From Sabethes cyaneus (Eukaryota > Arthropoda > Insecta > Diptera > Culicidae), in NCBI RefSeq assembly GCF_943734655.1, contig NC_071355.1:33815464-33879463 (forward strand): a stretch of 64,000 bases of DNA. The letters run 5' to 3'. The notes beneath the pieces were generated by a model. That model did no database searches. It was not told the origin of the DNA and saw nothing but the letters and a program-made list of their open reading frames with translations. Positions 23,351 to 33,492 of the stretch are shown in pieces. The position numbers and the translations under genes are program-made. The stretch's first letter is position 1; each line of letters starts with the position of its first letter.

Positions 23351-26300
23351 ATTGCTTCTTGTTGTGTTTCCTGAAATGTTAAATGTTCCACAGTTTGACA
23401 TAATCTTGTAAAAGAATAAAGTAAACAATGCAAACAGGACAAAGATTCCAGCTACTTTATTGTTAAGTACAACGTTATTTGCTTCACAGTAGGATTTTAG
23501 ATTTTACCGCATTACAGAAATTGGCAACGAAATTGACGAAAAACACCTTAAACGGGGCCGGTAATCTTCTACTAATTTATAGCTTAAATTATATTAAAAA
23601 TAGACTATTTTTGGTCAGAATTACCAGATTAAATATCCAGGCATAAGCTGAAAAACTTCATCAGAAAAAGCTAAAAAGCTTCAATAATGAAGTCAGAGGG
23701 GATCACACACGATAAACTTCAGAAATCAGTATAATATTCGCATCAAAGTATTTGCAAACTGCTCAAAATTTGTCATTAAACAACTTTATAGATATATAGG
23801 AGAAAATAATAATTCAAGATTATTAAAATGTTTCGGAATTTTCGAATTCATAAACTAATGACTTATTATCTTTAAACTTCATTTTACTTCGATTAGTTTA
23901 AGATACAATTTAGAGCACGAAAATTCGGAATAAATATATAGTTGAATACGATCAGAGTCTTTCGTAAATGGAATATTTTAAGTAAAAGTCGAAACATAAT
24001 TAAATAATACAGACAAAAACATACAAATAATACTTTTCTTCGTAGCAATCAAAAAAGGAAATAAAGCTATGCCAAAATCAAAAGTAGTAGAGAAAAAATG
24101 CTGAGTTCCAATCATCTTCTTTTGAGTCCTCGATACCTTAACTGACTAAATATTAAACAGAGCCGAATAGAAAATTGTATCTGAAATGTACGGAACATTG
24201 AATATTAACAGCAAACGTTAGAAGCCCAGCGAATTTCCTAATAACTTTTGTCAACCCAGACATTTATTACATTATTTTTATTAGTTTGGCAGTAAATTGA
24301 AAACCACCAAAAAATTTATTATTTCTCGGAGAAATCGCAAATGAAAGATCAATACACGCTCTGCCAATAAACTAAACTGACAGAGCTTATTTCTGCTGTC
24401 TCAGTCAGCGCCTTTTGTCAAGCCGAACGCATTCGTCGGTCGCAGCCGCACCGATATTCCGTCGTTATTATCTGTCACATCTTATTGCCAGTGTTTTATC
24501 GTCCAAGGAAAATTGACATCAAAAAGAAATTAAACGAAAATTTGTCCCATAAAAAGGGAAAATAGAACCAGCGCAGCGGAGTGCGTTCGAGCATTACTTC
24601 CAGCGAGCAAACACAACCTGATGATGCGCGAGCCCTGCCGAAAGAAAGCAATCCGATTTACGAGCGGAATTTCGAATTTATTGCACTTCGATCGCAACCG
24701 AACTGCACACTAATTTTTCCGACCTTTTCCGTGCATTCAGAGCTGGGTTCCTCCGCGTCACTTTCCAGCGACCCCTTCTCCCGCTTTTGCTTCAGTATTA
24801 TATTTAGGTCGCTTTTAACGACCCACTCCTCCTTCCGCTATTTTTTACCAACGCCCTTCCGACAAGTACCATGATCATTTGTGACAGAAAAACGTTCTCG
24901 GTCGGGGTTGCAAATTGCAAATGCTTCCTGGTTTTATTGCATCGTAAGGAAAGTTTCCCAACAGTTGCCGGCGCGTGGTTGCGATTGAATCATTAAATCT
25001 GGGATCGTTTCGATTTTCTTTTAACTGCTCACGGGGCTCGGATGATGAGGGACGCACCTCAGGGCAATACCCGCACCCGCAGCCGCAGGAAGTAAGCAAA
25101 AGATTTTGTAATTAAAATTTTGCTTGTACCTACTTTTAACGCAAACCCTAGCTGAAGCTGAGTGTGTGTGTGTGTTTTTACTTTACATAACGGACACAAT
25201 CCGAACTCCGAACAAATAATTCAGTTGTTTGCTTGCTCAAGCTGGATTCTGCTCCTGTTCCATATGTAGGAATTCCTTTCGGCTAAGACGGGAAAAGACT
25301 TCGCTGAGGTCGAAACAGGTACGGTGTGTAGACTCTTCTTAGTCGGTTAGAACTTTTATTGTGCAAGGCTGAGGAAAAGGGACCTGCTTCAAAAGAGCGA
25401 ATAATGTAACCAAGAGTCTGTGAACCATTTCTTTCATTTCGGTACCGAATTCACATTAATGGATAGGGTGGTTCCCAGTTCGGAAAAAAACACAACTTCC
25501 GCACGAATATTTCTTCTTGATTAAAATATTTATGACTTTAAATAATAGACAACGTCTGTTGAGACTAGAAAAAGTTGTATGTACAATAATACCCTGGCGG
25601 ACTATTGCTCACTTGCTGTGCATAAAATGTAGACCAGGAGAAAAAAAAGTCGGCAAAGAAATGAGGTAAGTATTTGAATAATTCTCCATTTAAATTTCCC
25701 AATTAACATTCGTATCACATGTCACGGACGCGTGCTTTTAATTTCAACAGCCGCGCGCCGCGTCTTTATTGCAGCAGCAGTCGCGTCGTAACCGGTGCGG
25801 TGCGTTGTGGTGGTGGGTGGTTCAAAAAAGGTTAATGGTTTTTCCGGTTGGAAAAAGATATTGTACGGTAGTGCGAGAATATAGTACACTTCAACCACTT
25901 GGCAGCTGTTGACATGTCGAACAGTGGTTGCACTCGAATGAATCACAATCACGAGTTGTTGCTCAGTGTGTCCACGGAGCACATTTTATTGGAATTGAAG
26001 CTGTGTATGACGCAGATTATCTTGCAGAATAATTCGCTTGCAGCGAACGAAGGTAGAAAACTAGGCGATGCAAAGCTTCTATTGCTTCTTTTTTCCAATT
26101 ACAGCAAGGCAAACATTTCTCGCCTTCGGCCGTAAAACTTATCCCTGCCGTCAGAAGTATAAATTGCGATCGAGAATTTATCTTTCGAAACTACATTTCC
26201 CGAGCTGTGACCTAAAAGTTTATATCCGCGGAAAATTGTCCAACTCGCATTGCGATTGACACCCGACAGAGAAGCTTGCCGTGCTTGCCCCACCGAAGCT

Positions 26301-26600
26301 GCCAACGAATAAACCAACAAGCGTACTGTGCGATGACAGCTCGCCCAACGAATTATGCAACCAATTGAGTCAACCTGAACGAGCGACAATTTATATTGTT
26401 GGAGTTAGTCAAATTTAACTTCCTAAGAAGTTTGCATTGCTTGCCATGCACTAGACGATTCAGAACCATTATTGTAACGATACGGATAGGATGAAAGTTA
26501 CCGTTACAAAACCCTTGGTGGTTACAACGTAACTTTTTTATCTTTGCTAACTTCTGATTTTGTGATTGTAAATTCAATTTGTTCATTATTATAGCCAGGT
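23351..26600. other. No gene recognised
   Basis: About 3.2 kb of unique-looking DNA. Between about 24.4 and 25.1 kb composition is less AT-rich. A TCAGTC initiator-like motif occurs at 24401, but no TATA box or downstream element supports it. Open frames (for example 24581-24874 plus, 25722-25982 minus) have no recognisable domain. Confidence 0.4.
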
Positions 26601-26604
26601 ATTA

Positions 26605-28185
26605 TTCTTTTCTTTGGTAATTAGTAAAGATATTGTTGCAATCAAGATGGATGTACCAACGACCCGAGGAAGGACAGAAGTATACATTGCTTCAGCTTAT
26701 TTTCTAGGAGACACTGATGATACTCCTCCTCCGTCGGTTGCAAACTTCATAAATTACTGTGAAGCAATTAACGCTCAAATTGTAATAGGCTGTGATGCAA
26801 ACACCCATCATACATTGTGGGATAGCTCAGATATCAATAAAAGAGGCGAAAATCTTCTCAATTACATTTCGTCTAAGGTCTAACAATATTGACATTTGTA
26901 ATAGAGGAAACTCGCCAACATTTATAAATTCTAACCGTGATGAGGTTCTTGGACTGGAGGACGCAACAGCGTCAAGACTGCACAAAGTTCTTTCAAAAGA
27001 CTATTCAAATGGTCTTGGTAGTCTAAAAAAAGATGATGGCAGTTTTACTGTCGAATCCTCTGAAACATTGGAAGTAATGAAGAGAACTCACTCTCCAGGA
27101 TCATCACCTGTATCTGTTGAAGCACAGGACTTAGATGAAGTAGTACACTTATGGTCAACAGATTTAAGATAGGCATTGAGCTTGTGAAATCTTCACGCTT
27201 TCCAGGGTTGAATGGGCTTTGGGTTCCTTTCAAACTTCCAAATCGGCAGGGAAAGATGAAATTTTCCCAGCTTTGCTTCAACAGGGAAAAGAAATACTTA
27301 CTCCGGTATTGACTAAATTATTCAGAGCTAGTGTTACTCTGAGTTACATACCAAAAGTTCGGAGAAAGGTTCGAGTTATCTTTATTCCAAAAGCGAGAAA
27401 AAGAGATAAAAACGACTCCTAAAGCCTGTAGATGCATCAGTCTTTCCTCTGTTCTATTAAAGACAATGGAAAAATTGTGGTTGACTATATTAAGACAACA
27501 TTAAGAAAACTACGATAACGGCACTGCAATCACTAGTTGGTAAAATAGAGAAATCGCTTCAAGCCAAAGAAATAGCTTTGGTGGTTTTTCTCGATATTGA
27601 AGGAGCATTCAATTTTATTGGTGCAGAACCATTTTGTGGAGTCCCGGCTCAGAGGACCGAAATGAGAACATGGCAAACGACCATGGTAGAATCAAATTGG
27701 AACGCTACAAATACTTCCAGGCAGGCGAAAAGATTCATAAGATCAAGTGCAGCAAAAGTCCGGATCTTATTAAATCTTAGTAAAAAAGACCTTCGGGTAA
27801 TGGTCTGTTGACTGGTCACTGCCCGAGCAGATATCCCCTAGATAAAATTGGAAAAATGATACTGCTCAATGTCGTTTTTGCCAATTTGAAATGGAAACTG
27901 TTGAACCTGTACTCTGCAACTGTGGAGCATTATTTAAATCAAAGCAAGTCAATCATTGGAGAGGGATTATTAGAGCCCCATGAAATTTGGCCAAGCGATC
28001 CTGGCAGGGTATAAGGCTTTATAAAACGAGTCGAGCCTAACTGGGATCGTGTGCTATGTCAACCATTGTCCGTCACATCTTAATTGTGACAGGATATTTG
28101 GCTAGCACCAAATCAAATACGGGTCATATAACAATAGTCCTTATCAATGGACGCAGTTGTGATACGGCTCTACAGGAAAGGAAAG
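26605..28185 (+). pseudogene. LOA/Lian-clade LINE, deleted copy B
   Basis: Order on the plus strand: endonuclease part (DIVAIKMDVPTTRGRTEVYI, then VIGCDANTHHTLW near 26780-26820); a jump to the pre-RT linker (SRLHKVLSKDYSNGLGSL, DGSFT); RT N-terminal blocks (SAGKDEIFPALLQQGK, VRVIFIPKA near 27240-27400); FLDIEGAF at 27580; then a direct jump to the post-RNase H region (AEPFCGVPAQ, VESNWN, KRFIRS, LSKKDL), GHCPSRYPLDKIGK and GLLEPHEIW. Most of the RT palm, the RNase H and the C-terminal zinc finger are missing, and several frameshifts are present. The 3' UTR (28120-28175) is related to that of the 52.7-kb copy. Same family as copy A, older and inactive. Confidence 0.9.
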
Positions 28186-28900
28186 AAAAAAACATTTTTT
28201 TTAACTTATTTGTTTAATCATTTGTCTATTTAGAAAAGGTGAAATCAGAAGAAATAGAAGACACACGTAGAAACAACGCAAAATTAGTTAAAATAGAACG
28301 TTTTGAACTATTGAAGGTATGCTCTATTATTCTACTCTACTCTTGTACTATACGTACACACCCGTATCTAACATTACTCACTTAACATTACATAATAACG
28401 CTTAACATAGAGTACGATGCATTCATTCACAAGTGCACACAAAGTGCTGACTTGTACTTTTGATGTTCAGTGTCGACCAGCGTTCGCGTCGCGACCAGCG
28501 AGGATTCCAATTACATTCATTGAGGATGGCTTAACCATCCCATACACTAACCATAGAATGATTTTATATACAGTCCCAGTAGTATATCTCTTTTTAGCCT
28601 TAAGAACAAATTAGGATCAGTAAAATATCGATTCATAGTAACGATTAATTCGAGTGTCAAAATTAGTGTAAAAGAAAACATTTCGCTAAATAAAATAAGC
28701 AATTTCAACATTGAGTTTCGTATTATCAACGCGACCCTTTTCGGGCTATCGACTATTGATGACATGTACTTTACACTACCCCACAATCCTTTGATTGGTA
28801 CGGGCTATTGTAGGGCTTAGGCTCAGCAGTGCACATCTTTCGTAACACTCAACCTCGTATAAGTCCGCCGCGTATAATATCCGCAAATACGTGTTATTTT
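28186..28900. other. No gene seen; short CTCTA-like seed
   Basis: AT-rich DNA. Near 28322-28345 a short TCTATTATTCTACTCTACTC stretch resembles the pentamer of the large array that starts at 28901 and may mark its origin. Confidence 0.4.
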
Positions 28901-29535
28901 CTCTACTCTACTCTACTCTACTCTACTCTACTCTACTCTACTCTACTCTACTCTACTCTACTCTACTCTACTCTACTCTACTCTACTCTACTCTACTCTA
29001 CTCTACTCTACTCTACTCTACTCTACTCTACTCTACTCTACTCTACTCTACTCTACTCTACTCTACTCTACTCTACTCTACTCTACTCTACTCTACTCTA
29101 CTCTACTCTACTCTACTCTACTCTACTCTACTCTACTCTACTCTACTCTACTCTACTCTACTCTACTCTACTCTACTCTACTCTACTCTACTCTACTCTA
29201 CTCTACTCTACTCTACTCTACTCTACTCTACTCTACTCTACTCTACTCTACTCTACTCTACTCTACTCTACTCTACTCTACTCTACTCTACTCTACTCTA
29301 CTCTACTCTACTCTACTCTACTCTACTCTACTCTACTCTACTCTACTCTACTCTACTCTACTCTACTCTACTCTACTCTACTCTACTCTACTCTACTCTA
29401 CTCTACTCTACTCTACTCTACTCTACTCTACTCTACTCTACTCTACTTTACTCTACTTTACTCTACTTTACTCTACTCTACTCTACTCTACTCTACTCTA
29501 CTCTATTCTACTCTACTCTACTCTATTCTACTCTA
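28901..29535. repeat. (CTCTA)n pentanucleotide array, about 127 units
   Basis: The array is perfect from 28901 to about 29445, then shows single-base variants (CTTTA, TTCTA), and it degrades to about 29575 with CTACACTATACTGCGC and further CTCTA runs. Variants cluster at the right end, a polarity common in arrays expanding from the other side. The Tyr-Ser-Thr-Leu-Leu open frames are spurious. Confidence 0.97.
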
Positions 29536-29635
29536 CACTATACTGCGCTGCACTCACTACTCTACTCTACTCCTCTACTTTCGTTTGTCATAATTTTAAA
29601 GAATAGTTTTTGTCGGATCCCTACATGGGTCTTTC

Positions 29636-29762
29636 CTATTTTTGATGTAGGACTACGTCTCTCAGAAAGGTAGCTGGTACAGGGTGGCATTCCAAAAAAA
29701 AAATCAAACAATGCGAACGTCACCGAAAAATGAAAGTTTTTGAACGCTAATAGCTCTGCCAA
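29636..29762 (+). repeat. Dispersed repeat family D, copy 1
   Basis: It begins with TTTGATGTAGGACTACGTCT and continues through GGCATTCCAAAAA, AATGCGA(A)CGTCACCG, AAAAATGAAAG and GCTAATAGCTC. The reverse complement of 61815-61935 carries the same blocks in the same order. It is cut off at 29762 by a Helitron-like end. Confidence 0.8.
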
Positions 29763-29868
29763 TCTATATATAGAAAAGTGAACGTGAGTATGTTTGTATG
29801 TTTGTATGATCCACCTTAACTCCAGAACGCCTTGACCGATCTCCACCAAACTTGGCACACATATTCCT
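29763..29868 (+). mobile_element. Helitron 5'-end fragment
   Basis: The fragment starts TCTATATATAGAAAAGTGAA after an A, then has TATGTTTGTATGTTTGTATG, GACCGATCTCCACCAAACTT and GGCAC, the characteristic 5' region of many insect Helitrons. It ends abruptly in a Penelope-like fragment. Confidence 0.55.
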
Positions 29869-29995
29869 TGATTTATTATTTTATTTTTATCGGCTGTCAG
29901 TCTTAATAAATCAGAACAGATTTTGTACTTTCTCCGACGTTTCGACTATATTTTGTAGTCTTTATCAAGGATTTAATAGTGTCTGTCCTTTGTCA
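29869..29995 (-). mobile_element. Penelope-like terminal fragment
   Basis: On the minus strand a hammerhead-like motif is followed by GTACAAAATCTGTTCTGATT and GACTGACAGCC. The latter matches the right arm of the miniature element at 32442-32635 (ACAAAATCTGTTCTACTATC, GACTGACAGCC). Only one arm is present here. Confidence 0.55.
29933..29970 (-). ncRNA. Hammerhead-like motif (decayed)
   Basis: The minus strand reads CCTTGATAAAGACTAC... TAGTCGAAACGTCGG. Stem II GACTA/TAGTC pairs perfectly and CGAAACGTC matches the consensus, but the CUGAUGA box is degraded to UUGAUAA. Probably inactive. Confidence 0.4.
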
Positions 29996-30196
29996 GTTGT
30001 CTTTGTTTAGTTAAAGTAACATGTCCTAAGTTATTTTTGTTGCACATTTGTTTTCATGTCTGTTAAATTAAATTGTCAGGATTTGGTTTTTCTTTGCAGC
30101 GTCCTCTTATTGTACCTGGTACTTTATGTAAACATAAAATTAAACAGGCATGAATAATAATAGCTTTGCAGAGTCCAGTCTTAGAAAGACGTTTAA

Positions 30197-30299
30197 GGTG
30201 AAATGGTACTGAATCCCAATATGGTCGGAAAAATGGCGTCCATGTGAGGATATGGATGCCATCAAATCCGGCCATGTTGGGATTCAATATCGTTTCACC
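30197..30299. mobile_element. TTAA-flanked fold-back MITE (103 bp)
   Basis: The ends GGTGAAATGG and CGTTTCACC are bounded by TTAA on both sides (30193-30196 and 30300-30303), the piggyBac-type target. The arms pair over about 48 bases with perhaps 80% identity around an 8-base loop. Non-coding. Confidence 0.75.
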
Positions 30300-30303
30300 T
30301 TAA

Positions 30304-30874
30304 GCCCAACGCTTCACTTTTTTTTTGTCCAACTCGAAATCGTCGCATCCTTGTTGGTTGGAAAAGATGTCGATGACGTTGATAACGATGAAGTTTGAAC
30401 GTATTTTTTTGCAAATAAAGTTCTTCTACCGATTTTATCTGTATACATTGAATGTAGTTTCATTTGATGTTCTAAATGTGAAACGTGAAAAAATGATCGG
30501 TCTTCCTTTCCTTTTGCCAGATTGCATCCATATAAAGCAAAAATTTGTTCAGAACTGTTGCCTTGCACGGAAACAGGACTGAAGGGATATTTGTGCATGT
30601 GACGTGACCCAGCATTCCTCAAAGCGAAGAAAATCAGCTACTATTTTATCCGAGAATAGTTTTTGAGCGTTATATTTGCTGTTGTGCATCAATTGGTTGC
30701 TTGCAATTCTTTGCATAGTTTCGATTGTATTTCTGTCAAGTATTATTGTCAATAGTAAAGTTTATTATATTTTTTTACAGATCAAAATGGAGTTCGAACC
30801 TTAAAGCACCTATATTCACCGTATTACTAGTTTTATCGATAAAATTTATGTAATTTGCAATTTTTTCAAAACTC
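30304..30874. other. No gene seen
   Basis: AT-rich DNA between the TTAA element and a LINE fragment. Open frames of 60-100 codons on both strands have no recognisable features. Confidence 0.4.
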
Positions 30875-31330
30875 CTACTTTATTTCTACAGTTGATCCTC
30901 TCAACGCTGGCTTCATGATATCACGAAATTGAAGGCGTCTGTGTCCTAGTTGAAACGGTGCGATCGTATCCTGCGGCAGTTCCCATGCGGCTGTTACACG
31001 GATGCAGTCTTTAAATTTGTGTTCGATTGTTTCGAGTGTTTCGATTGACGTTGTACAATATGGGCAGTTTTCACCATTCGCTGTTCTGCTGACAAACATT
31101 AAGCGTCGGTGCTCTATTTTTCCGTTCACCATTAGGTACAATTTGGTTTTTTGTTGTGACGATAGTCCTCGCGTGCGTAGGATGTTTTTCCAAAAATGAC
31201 GCCAGTTGTCCTTTGGATTTTCTCGTTGCACCGTGGTTCTTCCGTACCCTCCACGTAGTGCTGGTAAATGGAGATTGCAGTTGTGTTTTGTTGTAGATGC
31301 GGGGGAAGAAGCGGTAGTTGCTGCTTGAGC
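30875..31330 (-). pseudogene. LINE ORF2 C-terminal fragment with zinc-binding motif
   Basis: The minus-strand frame reads WRHFWKNILRTRGLSSQQKT, KLYLMVNGKIEHRRLMF, then CPYCTTSIETLE with a downstream HKFKDC, a Cys-Cys-His-Cys arrangement as found near the C-terminus of LINE reverse transcriptases (zf-RVT type). The N-terminal part (low-complexity Ala/Ser/Thr/Pro) may be a different reading. No reverse transcriptase core remains. Family not certain. Confidence 0.7.
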
Positions 31331-31654
31331 ATACGAAGGCACTGGCAATTGGCCGGATTCAGGTTATTTTGTGTAATGCTCGCTTTACAGTATTGCTTAC
31401 TGAGTTGTACAGTAGAGTGCCGAAAGGAACTAGTAAGATGCAGAGCCCGTTAGCTAATTGATATTTTATCTGGCTGTTCACATGCTAGTTGTAAGATAAT
31501 TATACTTCAAATCAGTCTATCACAATAAATTGTGCTATTAACAATGAGTATTGACGGTTTAACTCTTAGTGGAACTACAAACTCTAAAAATCAAATGAAA
31601 ATGATATACAGAGTAAAGACATTTCGGATATTTCAACTTAACTTCATTTTTTTC

Positions 31655-31895
31655 CTGTATGGACTCATCACTGTGACCAGTATCGTTGATCTATTGTGAT
31701 TTCGCCCGGGTGTTTGCTGTATATGCTGCACTGTATTTGTTTTGCTATAATCGCTATTGAATGAGCGATATGCTTATTAAATTTCATACGTGCTTGTGTG
31801 CAGTTGGGTTTACCCTTCCTTTAAGGCAAGTTCTAATTTACCCATCTTGCTCCTCAATGCCCGTATCGTCTCCAATTACAGCCATCCCTGGCGAG
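31655..31895 (-). mobile_element. SINE/LINE-tail family, copy 3 (uninterrupted 3' part)
   Basis: The reverse complement contains CCAGGGATGGCTGTAATTGG, ACACAAGCACG, TAATAAGCATATCGCTCA, TAGCGATTATAGC, CAGTGCAGCATATACAGC, CCCGGGCG and TCACAATAGATCAACGATAC in order. It shows the site at which the other copy is interrupted by a TA element, in unoccupied form. Confidence 0.85.
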
Positions 31896-32441
31896 GTGTA
31901 TATAATTATTGCACGCAGTACGTTCTAGTGACCTTTACTGAATAAGGATTTTGATGACTTTAAACTGATATTTAAAAATATAGTCAACTTAATTATAGAT
32001 GTTCCTGAGAATATAAAAAATATTTATTGTTGCAGTAGAAAGGCTAAGTCACACCGCTAGGTGGATTAATTCGGGGTTTTAATTCTTTTTTCGTTATTTT
32101 CTTTACAGTTTTCCCTCTCTTCTCTTTTCCCTATTACTATGTTTCAAATCTTTGTCTTTTTCCATTTTTTTCATCTCCTTTCCTTCTCCTTTTTCGTTTT
32201 CGACTATTCTGCTTTTCCTCTTCCCATCAGCCCGCTAACCCATCTGTTCTGCCCCGATTATTCTGTTTTTGACTGCCTTTTTTACTTTCTTCTATGGTTT
32301 CCCTTTTTTAACTTCCGTTTATTAGTCTTTTCCGCTTTTGTTTTATCTGTTTTTCTTTTATTCGTTTACAGTCCCATTTTTTCGAGTTTGGTTCAATATT
32401 TCTCATATATACATACCGTTTGATCAGTATTTCTCGTTTTC

Positions 32442-32635
32442 GTTTTAATTGGCTGTCAATCTATTGATAGTAAAACATTTTACGACAGACCTAGCATGTA
32501 ACACATTGTAGCAATCGCTGAAGAAGACTGAAATACACAGTTGAAACGTTGGAAAGATTACAAAATCTGTTCTACTATCAATAGACTGACAGCCAATCAA
32601 AACGAGAATATTAAATTCTACAGTCGGCAAAACAA
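32442..32635. mobile_element. Miniature Penelope-like fold-back element (194 bp), 13-bp target duplication
   Basis: ATTTCTCGTTTTC occurs at 32429-32441 and exactly again at 32636-32648, flanking the element. About 30 bases of the left end (TTGGCTGTCAATCTATTGAT) pair with the right arm (ATCAATAGACTGACAGCCAA). A hammerhead-like core sits in the right half. After the right arm comes a 3' extension with AAATTCTACAGTCGGCAAAA, resembling the TATTCTACTAAGACGCTCCA extension of the 19.4-kb element. No coding capacity. Confidence 0.72.
32518..32551 (+). ncRNA. Hammerhead-like motif
   Basis: CTGAAGA (32518-32524) is followed by stem II GACTG/CAGTT (32526-32530 and 32538-32542, one G-U pair), then GAAACGTT with a self-complementary AACGTT. 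Same layout as the 19.5-kb and 29.9-kb motifs; the core position 5 is A instead of U. Confidence 0.45.
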
Positions 32636-33236
32636 ATTTCTCGTTTTCATTGTTTCAGTTTCCTGTTTTCTTTGCAACTGTTGTTTCCACTTTTGGTTTC
32701 TTTTGTTCTCTTGTTCGTATTCCCTTTTTTGTCTCTTGTCTTCTTCATTTTACCTATTTTTTGGCCGCTGTTTTCCTCTTTCTCTGTTTCTTTTCCGTTT
32801 ACGCCTTTTCCAGGGTACTAATTTTCCTCTGTTTTTTACGTTTTTCCTCTTTTTCTGACTTTTGTCATTTACTGTCTCAGTTAAACTTTTCCGGTCCCTG
32901 CTTTCGTCTTGTTTTGCTTTTTAACTCCTTTTCTATACAATTTTTCGTTTTCGTCTGTTCCGATGATCTTCTTATTATGCTCTGCTTTTCTTCCTTTTCT
33001 GTTGCTTTCTTCCTTTCATTTCCTCTTTTTCTATCCCATTCATTCTATCGTTTTCTAAATGATTTTCCATAGTGTGGTCTCGACTTATCGTTTGTAAATT
33101 CTTTGGGAAATGGCGTATTTAGTCAAACCAAAATCGTAACAAATCTTCAGTTACTCTCCGGCATTTCGCTTTTTATCAAATAGCGCTTTTATAAAAAAGC
33201 TTTAAAAATAAAAAGCGAAACGTCGAAGAGTAACAG

Positions 33237-33384
<148 letters not shown>

Positions 33385-33492
33385 AATCTGACAATCCCAA
33401 TATCCAACAGCAACAGGTTCTTGATGGTGAAACTAGCATCACTGATCACGTCGTCAATTTGCACTACAAAGAGAGAAATGTACGAACGAAAA

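Larger units (their letters stand above)
32080..33075. repeat. Pyrimidine tract interrupted by a miniature Penelope-like element
   Basis: The plus strand is T/C-rich (words such as TTTTCCTCTT, TCTGTTTTT, CCTTTTTTACTT) on both sides of the insertion at 32442-32635. No exact period. Open frames inside are compositional (Phe/Leu/Ser/Cys). Confidence 0.75.

Noticed and set aside
24380..24480. Host-gene core promoter with TCAGTC initiator
   Set aside because: No TATA box or downstream element at the right distance and no exon recognised downstream.
28829..29673. 254- and 260-codon frames rich in Tyr-Ser-Thr-Leu-Leu
   Set aside because: Translation of the (CTCTA)n microsatellite.
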